DNA of 64,000 nt from Immersiella caudata (taxonomy: Eukaryota > Ascomycota > Sordariomycetes > Sordariales > Lasiosphaeriaceae). Shown here one piece after another: positions 45,791 through 56,288 of this stretch. The position numbers and the translations under genes were made by a program. How positions within the stretch are numbered: position 1 is the first letter of the stretch; every line of letters begins with the position of its first letter. The stretch lies in the NCBI GenBank assembly GCA_030512335.1, contig JAULSU010000008.1, positions 1 through 64,000 of the forward strand. The letters are read 5' to 3'. Below the pieces are notes generated by a model. It saw only the letters and a list, made by a program, of their open reading frames with translations. It did no database searches and had not been told where the DNA came from.

Positions 45791-47421
45791 TTAAGCTGTT
45801 ATTAACAGTACAGATAACTTATAATATAATTATTATCAAATTAACTAAGATCTCTCTATTTTTTACACTATTCGGCCAAGAACTAGAACTCCGTTAAAAA
45901 CTACCCACAGATACGCCTTAAACCACCGTTTAAGCCGATTAACTTTAAAAGTTATATAATTACTTAAGGGCTAAACTTAAGTTTACCTGTAAACGAATAA
46001 AGGGTTATTATAATAATAAAAAAGCTAAGGGACTAACTCTTTAAAAGGGAGATTTAATCTACCTTTTTTCGTAAAACTTACACACTTAATAACTAAACTG
46101 TAAACTTAACTTTAAGAAACTCAGACCGTTCCTCGTTAAAAAAAAGATCACTACCTCTAACTATAAACTTAACCTACCTACCTTTATAAAAGTGTAAATT
46201 AAGGTTTTCGATATCTCCTTTTTTAAACTAGTGTTAAAGTACGTTCCACTTAAGAGGAAGATTAAAGTACACACTAATAAAAAAGACTTTAATATTAAAG
46301 GGATTTTAAATTTATAATATTATAAAAATAAACTTTATTATCTTATTAAATAATTAGGTTACAGCTTTAAATCGAACTTTTAAGAATTAGTTAATAATTT
46401 TTTCTACCCCGAACTAATTAAGAAGTTCCACCGTAAAAATCTAAACCGATTATAACCAGTAAAAAGGCGCTAACCCCCGAGGGCTACGGTGTAAAGGGTA
46501 TTATAATGGTACTATTAGCTATGTAAAATAACTGTTTAACTTACGGTTTCACCTAATAAGAGAAATAATAAGTTAAGGGTAGTGGCTTATGTGGGATTTA
46601 AACTTACGTCCTTTAATTAAGTAACCTTTGTGAATATATCTGGCTTATTTATAAAGGATATTACAAAGTAAGTATGTAAACTACTACGTTAATAGACTAT
46701 TTTATTATTAAAACGTACCTTTATTATTATAACCTTTAACCTTGGTAACTGGTTTACCTCCCTAAAATAGATCTAAACGACTGTTAATATCTTAACCCGG
46801 TTAAGGAAGTGATAACCTACCTTAAGAAGTAGTTATCACTGGCTACGGCAATCCTGTAATTATACCACTATTTAAGAACACCCCTTAGTCTAGAACCTCG
46901 GTAAAACCGGGTTCCGTGGGCCCGGGGGCCACCAGGGCTTATTACTGCTCCTTCTTATAAAAAATTATAAGTTTATAGCTAAATAACTTATCCGCATAAC
47001 AGGTAAAAGCCCTTTACTAACCCTTCAGACGAAAAAGCTTCACCAAAATATCCCTCTCCTTATCATCCAGATGTTTCTTTTTTACCAAAACCCTACGAAG
47101 AACTAAAACGTTATTACCGTAAACGTTACAATTAGAGTACGCTTAACCACTTACACTAATATAACTCCTGTAAGATTCACTCTTACTAACCACCTTACAC
47201 TTTAAGCCTAACCAGTTGTAACGTAAACACTTTACAGGTATAACGATTTTAAAAACACAGACGAATTCGGCACTCTTAATATAATAATCGGAAGAAAAGG
47301 GAGGACAGGATTTTTCCTAAGTATTTTTTAATCGCGTTAATAAGTATGATTACGATTGTTAAAGGGAGGAAGTTACTGTAAAAGTCTTTTGTGGAAAAAG
47401 AACACTAAAGAGGGGGGATCG
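45791..47421 (+). mobile_element. Gypsy G2 copy B, remainder to the 3' LTR
   Basis: Continues copy B after copia. Up to about 46890 it matches copy A in inverted order. It includes the tRNA-like patches conserved with copy A (about 45885-45962 and 46583-46660, minus strand) and a GC-rich inverted repeat near 46890-46935 (CCGGGTTCCGTGGGCCCGG core). No long frame. Confidence 0.75.
46583..46660 (-). tRNA. tRNA-like sequence inside G2 copy B
   Basis: Counterpart of the 12163-12252 sequence. The minus strand keeps GTAAGTTTAAATCCCAC (T-arm) followed by ATAAGCC. The D-arm side is more damaged here. Conservation in two copies shows it belongs to the element. Confidence 0.3.
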
Positions 47422-47907
47422 TATAACAACTTGCGGGTTACCCTTATAGGCCGGAACGGACTAACGTGTCCCTGTAGGCGTTACTGTATAGTATACAGTA
47501 GGAAGTGGTTTACCACACTGTGTGATTATTCCGTTTAACGTTAAAACAAATGATTATAATAAGTGATGGAACTGTAATCACTTTATTTATCAAAGGGTAT
47601 AATAAGCAGGTTGATTAGAGGTATAAGTTACTTCACCATTAGTTAGTATAAATAGCTATTATCACACCTATAATAGTGTGAGGAACCTTCTGTTCCTTAT
47701 GTAAGTATTTGCTTATTAATTGAACTAACTTCGATTATATCTTACTGCACTAACACTTAAAGTGTTACTTTGTCTTATAGTGACATACGACCACTATTGA
47801 CCAGTAAACCTGTCTGTAAGGACTTGCCTCTGTGCCACTCCTCTTTACCACACCCTGCTTATCCAGCGACTCTGCCGACCGTACGTCGACAGGTAGAGGT
47901 CGTAACA
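47422..47907 (+). repeat. G2 copy B 3' LTR
   Basis: 486 bp, starting TATAACAACT (from TGTGACGACC by G-to-A and C-to-T) and ending GTCGTAACA. More RIP-damaged at its left end than the 5' LTR. Confidence 0.82.
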
Positions 47908-48380
47908 CTGTAGTAGTAAATTTATCAGGGTTAACGTATAACGGCAGTAGTTAGAGCGCCAGAGAGAGTATCTCCACACCGTAATAATCCATAGCTTAAC
48001 AAACTCTTACACCTGACCAGTGCTGCGGTATTTCCGATATTCAAAAGATTCTAGCGCGCTAAGCCATTATGAAATAGATGGTATCTTACGTTGGCTTTGT
48101 TGCGTGAATTTCTGTTGGTGTTATTTTGAGGAGTGGAATTTTAGTTAGCTATGAGAGAATTTTATTTCGAGAGACAAATCTAGGTGCACGAAATTTTTAA
48201 TATTGTGTTACTTACCCCGCCGTACCACAACCCAAGGAAGGGCCCAGGGTCAAGCCACAGTGAAGAAAGAACTAATCAGGACAGACCTAAGTCATAGGAC
48301 GCGGGTTTCGTGTTCTCATCATTGGCCGAGGATCTGCCCTTGCGTCACACTGCCCAGGTTCTTTGAACAGCTATTATAAG
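47908..48380. other. Transition from the AT-rich block to normal sequence
   Basis: GC content rises within about 150 bp of the LTR end. I see no gene. Confidence 0.4.
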
Positions 48381-48609
48381 TGTCAGAAAGAAAGGGGTTT
48401 GTCACGGAGAAGGCTCCGGAAGCAACCAGAATGGTGTATTGGTAATAGTGGCCACGCAACGCGTAAGCGTTGCCACCATTCAGAAGTCTATAAAAGAAGG
48501 CTCTGGCTAAAAGCCAGAGCCTCGAGAAAAAGGAACAACACGCAATACAATCAAGCAATTGCAACCCCCTTCATTTCCATCAATTCCAGAGTGCAGTGTG
48601 TTTCTGACA
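48381..48609 (-). mobile_element. MITE copy 3, inverted
   Basis: 229 bp, TGTCAGAAAGAAAGGGG to GTGTTTCTGACA, the reverse of copies 1 and 2. A 5-bp duplication ATAAG (48376-48380 and 48610-48614) flanks it. The hairpin (48498-48508 and 48512-48522) is kept with a compensated base pair. The middle differs (CGTAACGC-type palindrome near 48455-48475). Confidence 0.82.
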
Positions 48610-48712
48610 ATAAGGTACCTATACATGCGGGATAGGCCCAACTTATGAATAGTACCCTTTGCCACAACAGTAACAGCGATAATATCTGCAGAACTGAACG
48701 AAAAGAAAGATT

Positions 48713-48930
48713 GTTAAATTCTAGCCCCTAAGAACACTGGAGAGGCTCTGCATTACAAGGACATGCTAGTAAGGGGTGGCCTGCGTACCATGCAACCTCT
48801 GGCTACCCTGCACCTGTAGCTACTACTTAGCCATAACGTGGCTTGGAACTTTCTGAAATCTAGAGGGTCTCAAAGCTTTCAAAGGACCCCTGTGGTCCCA
48901 CAGAAGCTACTAGCACCTTCTGAAATCAAG
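48713..48930 (+). repeat. Fragment of a diverged copia-type LTR
   Basis: Starts TGTTAAATTCTAGCCCC and follows the copia LTR at reduced similarity through GTGGCTTGGAACTTTCTG and CCTTCTGAAATC. Truncated on the right. The similarity level suggests a separate subfamily, not a RIP derivative. Confidence 0.6.
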
Positions 48931-49329
48931 TAAAGAACATCATATCCGCTCTACCTAGCTTGAAACGCCCTTAAGCATTATAGGTCATCCTACTTCTGCT
49001 TTTTCTCCTCCTTTTTAGACCACAAAGTTCACTTATCTTAACTTTCCAGATTTCCAATCTGATGTTTACTACAGCCATCGAAAAGTCCGTTTCATTAATC
49101 CCATACTTCATCGTGTATTAAAAGAGGGGAACCAACACACGGACCGCTCCACACCCAGACATGATCTGCATAGGCACCTTTTCCTTAACAGAATGGTCAA
49201 AACATTTAATTTCTTAGTAATTTTTTTTGTGTAAAATGCCTACTGCATCTTCTAAAGCTTGCAAAGCCTATCCAGGCCGTAGATAATCATCTCTTGTACC
49301 TGCTCAACGACTAGCGTAAGGTCTGGCTG

Positions 49330-50121
49330 CAGTGCCCTTCTCTTACACTTTAGGAGTTTGCTAACTTAGGCGCTCTCTAAGCCTGTAGTACAGTGCTGCA
49401 AAGGCTATAAGCCTCTGCAGTACAGAGGACTTACAGGGCACTCAGGGGAAAAAAGTACACTTAACAGTTGGCCAAAGGCCTACTTCAAAGGTACAGAGCC
49501 GAATGCTCTGTAGATACAACAGTAGTACTAAGGGAAGTAGATCTGTTACGGTGCTAACCGAAGACTAGGGAAATGAACTTGTTATTGCACGGAGAGAGTA
49601 AGAGGAATAGTGAAGCCGGACCTCTCAAGACCTAAGATATAGCTAGAAGCACGTGCCTTGGACCTGGCCCTGGCCTGGTCCGGTTGCGTACCGTAACAAG
49701 ATCGATTCTTGCTTAGAGAGAGGAGAGGGCCTATTATAAGCTGTGAGAGTTCTGGAATGGAATTTTAAACCCTTCTACTACTAATACAATAATAGAATAG
49801 TACGGTAGAGATTTCTCACAGGCCACGTAATTGCTTACGTAGCCTTAAAGGTTGTAGAAGTCTGTGGACTTCGTAGAACCTTCCGTAGCCCCACTGTAGT
49901 GGAGAGTTCCTTTCACTAGGTTCCAGGGGGTTCTGGGAACTCCAGGGACCCCCCGAGAGCCCTGGGACCTTTTGGATTCCAGAAGGTTTCAAGCCAAGTT
50001 GTGGCTAGTGTAGCCTCAAGTGCAGGGTACCCAAGCAGTTGCAGGGTACGCATCTTACTTCTTACTGGTAGGCCCTATAGTACAGAGCCACTTCAGTGCT
50101 TTCAAAGGCTAGAAATTAACA
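49330..50121 (-). repeat. Diverged copia-type LTR inside the pogo element
   Basis: The right end TGCTTTCAAAGGCTAGAAATTAACA and the block with CTACTACTAATACAATAATAG follow the copia LTR in inverted orientation, with insertions (for example the GGGGGTTCTGGGAACTCC part near 49927). The left end is near 49330 but not exact. Not heavily RIP-mutated. Confidence 0.6.
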
Positions 50122-50124
50122 ATT

Positions 50125-50490
50125 GTTTATTTTAACTCGTTAGTAATAACGTAAGAAGCGGTCTGCTTATTGATAACCAATGCAGATTAAGGTGCCGGCG
50201 TAAGTAACACTTATTTTAGCTATTTTAGTAAGCTCCGCTTTGCTTAGCGTACGGCTAGCGGCTTCCTAATCAAGGGCCCAGTCGACCAAAAAGCTCTCCT
50301 GCTTAAGAGATAGGCGCATTTTATTGATTTTACTAGCTTTTTACATACAACGCCGTTAAGCCTGTCAAACAGGGTGAATTTTGGAAGATCTCATTTGGAC
50401 GCTACTTTACGCAATTTTTTCTCTCTTTTACGAAATTCATCGATTACCGACTGAATCTTTTGCTCACGCACTGAATCTATCTTGAATTTG
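50125..50490 (-). pseudogene. N-terminal fragment of a pogo/Tc5-type transposase
   Basis: The minus strand reads DSVREQKIQSVIDEF, then KVASKWDLPKFTLFDRLNG (psq-type helix-turn-helix, the usual form being KVASKYDVPYSTLKDRV) and KQESFLVDWALD*EAASRTLSK (CENP-B-type DNA-binding domain). One in-frame TAG lies at 50266-50268. The catalytic DDE part is absent because the LTR end lies directly next to it. Confidence 0.65.
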
Positions 50491-50610
50491 GTGTTGTTTA
50501 GAGCAAAAATGCTGGAATTGTGGTGGTTAGAAATGGGTAGGTTGTTATCTCACGATGTTGATCACAATGTCCGGGTGTGGGGCGGTCCGTGTGTTGGGTC
50601 GCCGCTTCTA

Positions 50611-51032
50611 ATAGCCGCGCACCCAACTCGGGTGGGCAGCCCTATCAGAGGGGTCGAGCCCGCGCATAACGGAGATGCAGGGTGGGAGCCGCGCTGCCAC
50701 TGTTGGGTTTCAGTGATGGGGCTTGGCGTGACCCGCCGCCAAGATCGACGGCGGAGGTTGCGTCAAGGTTGAACACAGGGTCAAGTGTCCATCTTTGGTT
50801 TTCTTTATGATTGGGGTAGGGACGGGGGATTGACTTGAGGGTGGTGATGGTGATGGCTTTTGTTGGGGTTTGATGGGTGTGGTTTTTTTTTTTGACGTCG
50901 AATCTTCATCTTCGAATTGTCAGCGCAAGTCAGCCAAAGCGACTTTGCGACTTGGCATCACCACCACCAGCGCCTGGGCCAAACACCAACATCATCAAAA
51001 TCCCCACCGTCGCCAAACCAAACCCACCAAAA
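50611..51032. other. Stretch between the pogo element and the next gene candidate
   Basis: GC-rich left half, then the upstream region of the membrane-protein candidate. A 96-codon frame here overlaps the pogo end and shows no family. Confidence 0.4.
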
Positions 51033-51501
51033 ATGCCCCCACCACCCCTTCTCCCCAACCTCCACACCCGAGCAAGCATCTCAAGCACAAGCTCCCACAT
51101 CTCCTCCGTCGCGTCAGGCGTCAGCGACGGCGTCAGTCTCGCCTCCTCCGTCGGCATCCCCATCGCAATCGGCCTCACCGTGCTCGTGGTCCTCCTCCTC
51201 GTCGCCCTTTGGCTTTGTGAAGCGGGAGAGTAGTAAGGTGGATAAGGAGTGTAGGGATTTGGAGAGGTTGGATGAGGATTCGGATACGGATACTGATAGT
51301 GAGGATGGGGCGGAGGCGAGGAGTTCGAGGGAGGAGAGGAGGAGCTTGAGGGAGGAGAGACGGGCGGAGAGGAATTTGGGGAGGTTGATGGAGGAGTTGG
51401 AGTCTGGGACGGAGGATAGGAGGAGGGGGGAGTTGGACGCGGGTTGGGTTCCGCAGCCGTTGTCGCCGTTGCCGGCGGCTGCGGTTAGGGGGAGTAGTTA
51501 A
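51033..51501 (+). pseudogene. Single-pass membrane protein, probably frameshifted
   Basis: The ATG at 51033 begins a Pro/Ser-rich segment followed by a clear membrane helix (IPIAIGLTVLVVLLLVALWL, about 51163-51222). The frame then stops at 51231-51233. In the next frame, directly after the helix, a charged tail (VKRESSKVDKECRDLERL, then Asp/Glu and Arg-rich repeats) runs to 51501. Helix plus basic stop-transfer plus acidic tail is the layout of fungal single-pass membrane proteins with a short extracellular part, so the shift near 51215 looks like an indel. No signal peptide is visible; an upstream exon may be missing. Family unknown. Alternatively the frames are chance products of GC-rich sequence. 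Confidence 0.4.
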
Positions 51502-51674
51502 GATGGCTTTGGTTCGCTTGCGGAGAGGAGCCGAATTATGAGTTATGATATGCAAGCTGTATATTCGGGCCTTGACGGAGATATAGACAGCGACTGATGA
51601 ATGTACTCAACAATCCAGCACCTGGGCGATCATGTGGAACGGCGTTGATTTGTGTCGGCCGGCTTTTTGCGCTA

Positions 51675-53542
51675 GACTCCTTGACTCAAACTTTGGCCGG
51701 CCCCCAAGCTTGGCATCATCACCACCAACCCGGACTCATGCATAGGCTGATTATAAATCGCCACAACTACCTTAAAACAACACCAAATTCCTCACTTTCT
51801 TCGGATTTACAATCATAGCCTCCAACAGAAAGTATCGGATTAATCAAGCCCCCAGCGATATACACCAGGGCATAAATTATACGTCCACAGGCGCGAAGTG
51901 GCACATTCCTCACCAGACCCTTACCTTCCGTATCACAGGCGGCGTACCTATCTCGGAAGCCAAAGAACCGTACCAACGCCTTTCCAACCACTAAGAATCG
52001 TTCCTTTACGACTGGATTACACACGAAAAAAGCTGCGGCCGTGCACCATCAAAGGCCCAGACTTGGCGGTTTACAGCTAAGATCTTAACTGCTAGGGGTA
52101 ACACCACGTATATCGGTAAACGGTAAACTGACGGCTTTATCCAGTAAAACCCACACATCAAAACAAAAATCAAAAAGCCCCTAAGTGCTACCAGGGCCAA
52201 ATACACCACTAAAGGCGCTGTTATTAACTACTTCGACCTCCTGGAGTGGCACGTTCGTAAAAAACGAATCCAGATCGCCAATATTACTAATATAAATAAA
52301 AATAATCTTTAGGAGGGAGAGACGGAGAAAAGAAAAGTAATAGGGACCTTTTTAACTTATCGTTACTATAAGGCTATACCCAATTCTTCGTCCTAGGTTA
52401 CCGTACTTAAAGTTATCACCACCACAGGGCTTCGCCTCACACCTGTAATTATCTACACCAGTTCAACACTCTAAACGCAGTGGTTTCCTCCGGATTTACC
52501 TCATTAGAAGTACAATCACTCCCCCTTAGGCTAAACTAATAACAATATAGACCTACACTAGCTCAGGGAGGTCTATTTACTAGAGATAACCCCTTAGAAC
52601 GATAAGGAGTGGCGCCTCCTTATTATTAACCAGCACTCCACCCATATGGGCGTGGACTTTATATATAAGGCTTAAATTAACCGTGTAATCATTTTATACC
52701 TCCCTAACTATTTTACACACCTCTTATAACCTTTAAATATCACCGTTTTCTCCGCCCTAAAGTCCTACTATCACAATAAAACCTCAGAGTTTACCTCTTA
52801 CAATATCTCAGCCCTTATCACCAAACAGCTCTTCTTAATAACATACTACAGGGTATCCTTAAAGGCCTTCTCAGTCTATAACATCAGGAAGGGCTTCTCA
52901 ACCACCAGTATCATCCCCTTAAACCGCCAGAAGCCGCTATCTCACCCCAAAGCCTTTATCAACGTCAACGGCAATAACAAGGTCCCTAAGACCCCCTCCC
53001 CACCCCTATACTAACAGAGGACCCTCTTAAATAATGTATTAACACCGTATAAAAGCGCAGATATCCGTAAAAGGTCTGGTTTAATAAGGAGACAGTTTAA
53101 CGATGTTAACAAGGCGAGGGTCAAGATGTTGGCGTTGAGCGGCAAGGCGTTAGACCTTAAAAACGTTAAGATCGCAGTCCTCTAGACCCAGAATCACCGC
53201 CTACGTGAGGAGCTGAAATCGCGGTAACAAATAAGGTGGAAGACGGTAAAGGAGAACCCTAATAATACGTTTATACGGATAGAACAGATCAAAGAGGCTC
53301 AGAGGGCTTTGGAGTAAGCGTTGTAAGTTAAAGAGGCAAGCGGAAGCCAAGTCAACGAGGAGGATACAATTTTTATTGGCTAAATGGCTATTTGGCTTCT
53401 AAATTATAACACCACGGAGTTTAACATGAAATAGATCAATTTTGGCTGGTGAAATTAGTGTTTCAAATGGGGAGGTTAGTTTTGTGTCCGAGCGAAATTA
53501 GCGCTCATGATGGGGGCCGGCCAAAGTTTGAGTCAAGGAGTC
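51675..53542 (+). mobile_element. Pogo/Fot1-type DNA transposon with 30-bp terminal repeats (1868 bp)
   Basis: Perfect 30-bp inverted repeats at 51675-51704 and 53513-53542 (beginning GACTCCTTGACTCAAACT) are flanked by TA on both sides (51673-51674 and 53543-53544). The inside is AT-rich from RIP, but the repeats themselves are unchanged. One transposase relic fills the element. The size fits complete Fot1/pogo elements. Confidence 0.9.
52085..53340 (+). pseudogene. RIP-destroyed pogo-type DDE transposase
   Basis: Plus-strand reading gives the CENP-B/DDE order: GAVINYFDLLEW and IANITNINKN (the first catalytic Asp, DETG, now NKN), then WFPPDLPH, EWRLLIINQHSTHMGVDF (LLIxDGHxSH form, Asp changed to Asn), ILYLPNYFTHLL*PLNITVFS (the LPPHSSHxLQPLDV form, third Asp changed to Asn) and KAFSVYNIRKGF. 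All three catalytic Asp codons show G-to-A type change. The C-terminal part is Lys/Arg-rich. Start not assignable. Confidence 0.82.
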
Positions 53543-53544
53543 TA

Positions 53545-54225
53545 GAGATTGATGATCGTGATGCGAGCATGGAAGTCTTGCGTGCGCAGTGAGCCTCTCC
53601 CATTTCTTCGATCTTATCGATACTCGCCTGAATGGCGGGAAGGTGCGAGGAAGGCGGCAAGCGCGAAGGGTCCATTCCTTTTGACAAAATTCTGAAGGGC
53701 ATCAATCATCCACCCGCATCAATCATCCACCCGCGCACCGAACTCTTCAGATTTGTTGGTTTTGCGCATCTACTTCTCCATGCCCCAGAAACCACACCAA
53801 AAAACATCTCCAGCGCCTATCCACTCCGTCTACCGCACGGACAAGCCGATCTGCCACTGCGCAGGCCTCTTGAGATGATGAAGCTGTCCAGTCGCGTTAA
53901 CTGCTGTCGTCTCTTCCCTTACAAGGTCGAGTGTTTCACCAAAAAATAACGAGCGCTTGCTACCGCCCGCATTGCTGTCCGCAGGAAGATGGCCTCTCGG
54001 TTGAGGAGCCTCTGGACATCCGCACCCTCCCGCTCCGCCCAGCCGAGACGCACTCTTCGCCTAGTCCACGGCACTGCACTACGCGCAAGGTCATTTGATC
54101 GCCCCTTTGCGTCAAGCAGAAGGTCATGCGCGCCTATCTCGGATCTATCTCGGGCAGGCTTTGCGCCTGAGACTCCGCATTACAGACGACGGAATACAAA
54201 GACAAAGGAGACACATACAATGCCC
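53545..54225. other. Stretch between the pogo element and the DUF3176 gene
   Basis: GC-normal sequence with a short direct repeat (ATCAATCATCCACCCGC, about 53702-53734). Open frames at 53632-53949 and 53989-54339 have no recognisable product, and the second runs antisense into the DUF3176 gene. No gene supported. Confidence 0.45.
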
Positions 54226-56288
54226 CTAATCAACATGCATGAACCGCGCTGCTCCATCCGAAGACCTCACCAACCGAACGTTCACCTGTTTCGACGCCAT
54301 CCTCAAATCGTGACAAGTGACCGGCGCACAGCTGTCTAGGGCAGCCTTCGCTTTCTCATCAAGACCGTAATGCAGATATGCCACGACGGACTCCTTGATC
54401 TGTGGCTCGCCCTTGGTGGACACGATAACGGCTATCAGCAGTACTACTACCAGTACTGTCTCGATCAGGGGAAGCAAGACCCATTGCCATCGCACAGCGA
54501 TATAAACCTCAGTAAAAAATGCCACCCCATCCGCCATTGTCGCGTTCATATTATCCCCTTGGTCTGGATTGCGGAGATGGTTGCTCATCGTGGCGGCAAG
54601 ATTGTCCATCGCCTCCGAGACATTCTTGTGGTGCACCAGGTACATGCATCCCGTGTCCCAACGTCCGAGGTTGCACTCTAGGGTGGCCCCAACGTAACGA
54701 ATCATCTCGCCTGTCCCTAAATCGTCAAACTTGTATCGCTGACCTGTTGTAGGTGACCTGAACGTCATGGAAGGCGATCCAGCCCATGGCCACAAACCAG
54801 GCTCGGTAGGCAATGAATCGCTGTAGACAAGACGCTCCTCGAGGATAATACTATCCGGCGTATTACGACGAATACTCGCTGCGCTGGCCGTCACACGAGA
54901 AAATGTGCGCGCACAAGGGTAGAGCTCCGTCGACGAGCCGTAGGCCTGCGGAACCGAGGCCACGATGGAATCCAGTGCTTCTTGTACGCTCGTCCAGTTA
55001 TGCCGAGGTGTGATGTTTACCAAAGACACGTTTGCCGGAGCCTGTACCATGAAAATTTCAAACCCGTTGAAGCTGTAGCCGGCCATGGAACCAAAGGCGG
55101 CCGAAATGGTGCGATTGTTTGCTTCCTCGGCCCACAGCGGGAACGGATGATTGACCACAACCCACTCGCCTGATGGAGATCCTATTGGACGTGGGAGCGT
55201 GTAGTTGCACGCAATTGCCAGGAAGTCATCTGAAAACAGCGTCCCTATTGACTCGGGCTCCTTCAGAGACGACCAATTCACCACCTGGCAGCTTCTCTCT
55301 GTGAGGAGCGCTCGCGCCATGCCTTGTTTGGCACACCATGCCAGAGTGGTAAGGTTCTCCCAAACACACCTCGTGGCCTTGGAAGGGCAGTGAAACGCAG
55401 GTTCTAGAATGTTGCCTGCGATCCCGGCCTTGATCGAAGTTTCGAGTGTCAGGATCTCGGGCCCGCGGACGAAAGATATCCACCAGCCCTCCAAAGTGGT
55501 ACTTGACCGGTCAACTGGTGCGGAAATTGACGTGTGAGCTGACTATTACCTGGAAGCCGACCACATTCAACCAGGAATCTTCTTCGGGAAAACTTACCAG
55601 CGGAAAGGGCCTTGGAGCGGAAGTTGTCCGCACGGCCCAGACTTGCGGTAGCATTGCGCATAACTGATTCCCTTGACGGAAAGTCAAGAACTTGCTGCGA
55701 GCTAGGACCAATGCCTAGCGAGACTACCGTCACCAGAGCGAGGGCCCATCCGAGACTGCTGCCCCTGCGGATGTGCAGCAGCATTTCGGCCGCACCCCAG
55801 GGACCACGGCTTGCATCGTCAAAGAGCTGTAGACCGTCCAGCTTGTCCGCTCGTCGCAGGTAGTGACTCCACTTCAGATGGGACAGACACGAGGCTATAG
55901 ATACCATCATCGATGTTCGGCCCACGGTGGTGAAGATGGATATAAGAGAGTTAGGTTGGATCGGTAACCCCCACGCCTCGAGCGGCATGTTTCGGACCTT
56001 GATGAGCAGGGTAAGAAGGAGGGCCATGCAAATGGTGCTGAGGCTGACAGACGATAACTCCCACCACCAGCTGTCAGACACGAGCCTGGCTGTGCGTTGC
56101 CGAAGGCTTCTCGGCCGTTTTTGTTGGAGATGTTCGTTCGGGAGCAACAGCGTTTTCGTATTCGAAGTGTCGCCTTCTGCCAGTGGCGCGAGCTCCATGG
56201 CTTCCATGGAGTTTCTTGATACCGGGCCGTCTTTATCGGTGGAGACGCAGGACGGAGTAGCGGACCAGCGAAGCGAGGGCGGCTTCAT
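54226..56288 (-). CDS. DUF3176 family membrane protein
   Basis: Fungal family of unknown function. Exon 1 is 56288-55598, exon 2 55514-54226; the 83-bp intron (GTAAGT..CACCAG) keeps phase, giving about 659 residues. The start is the first ATG (56288); the frame extends upstream only to a TTG. The conserved N-terminal block is present: DSWWWELSS at about residue 72, a membrane helix 77-97, a second at 113-133, LQLFDDASRGPWGA near 153-166, a third helix 178-195. A long extracellular or lumenal part with paired cysteines and many N-glycosylation sites follows, then a fourth helix at about 575-597 (LLPLIETVLVVVLLIAVIV) and a short cytosolic tail. The layout fits the family, which is common as multiple copies in Eurotiales. 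Intact, with its own promoter region upstream. Confidence 0.88.

Larger units (their letters stand above)
31984..47907 (+). mobile_element. Gypsy G2 copy B, full length with nested insertions
   Basis: LTRs of 486 bp at 31984-32469 and 47422-47907 lie in the same orientation (TGTGACGACC..GTCGTAACA). Without the nested copia and two solo LTRs the element is about 8.4 kb. The order is gag, zinc knuckle, RT, RNase H, integrase on the plus strand, gypsy type. The immediate flanks (GTATT and CTGTA) do not form a duplication, so the ends may derive from recombination with another copy, which would also explain why copy A is cut at this point. All coding parts are destroyed by TAA/TAG. Confidence 0.82.
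49121..50608 (-). mobile_element. Pogo-type DNA element with inverted terminal repeats, interrupted by an LTR
   Basis: The left end (AAAGAGGGGAACCAACACAC at 49121) and right end (GTGTTGGGTCGCCGCTTC at 50591-50608) are inverted repeats about 45 bp long, each next to TA (49119-49120 and 50609-50610), the Tc1/mariner-pogo target. A transposase N-terminal relic lies at the right end on the minus strand. Most of the transposase is missing and a diverged LTR occupies the middle. The same terminal repeat occurs at 1383-1428. Confidence 0.65.

Noticed and set aside
11935..47907. Centromere
   Set aside because: The AT-rich, RIP-mutated nested transposons could fit a fungal centromere, but nothing in sequence alone distinguishes it from an ordinary heterochromatic block. 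CENP-A ChIP would decide.
50482..50772. 96-codon plus frame
   Set aside because: Covers the pogo terminal repeat and flank; no ATG-based gene structure or domain.
53989..54339. 116-codon Arg-rich frame
   Set aside because: Runs antisense into the DUF3176 coding end; composition-driven.
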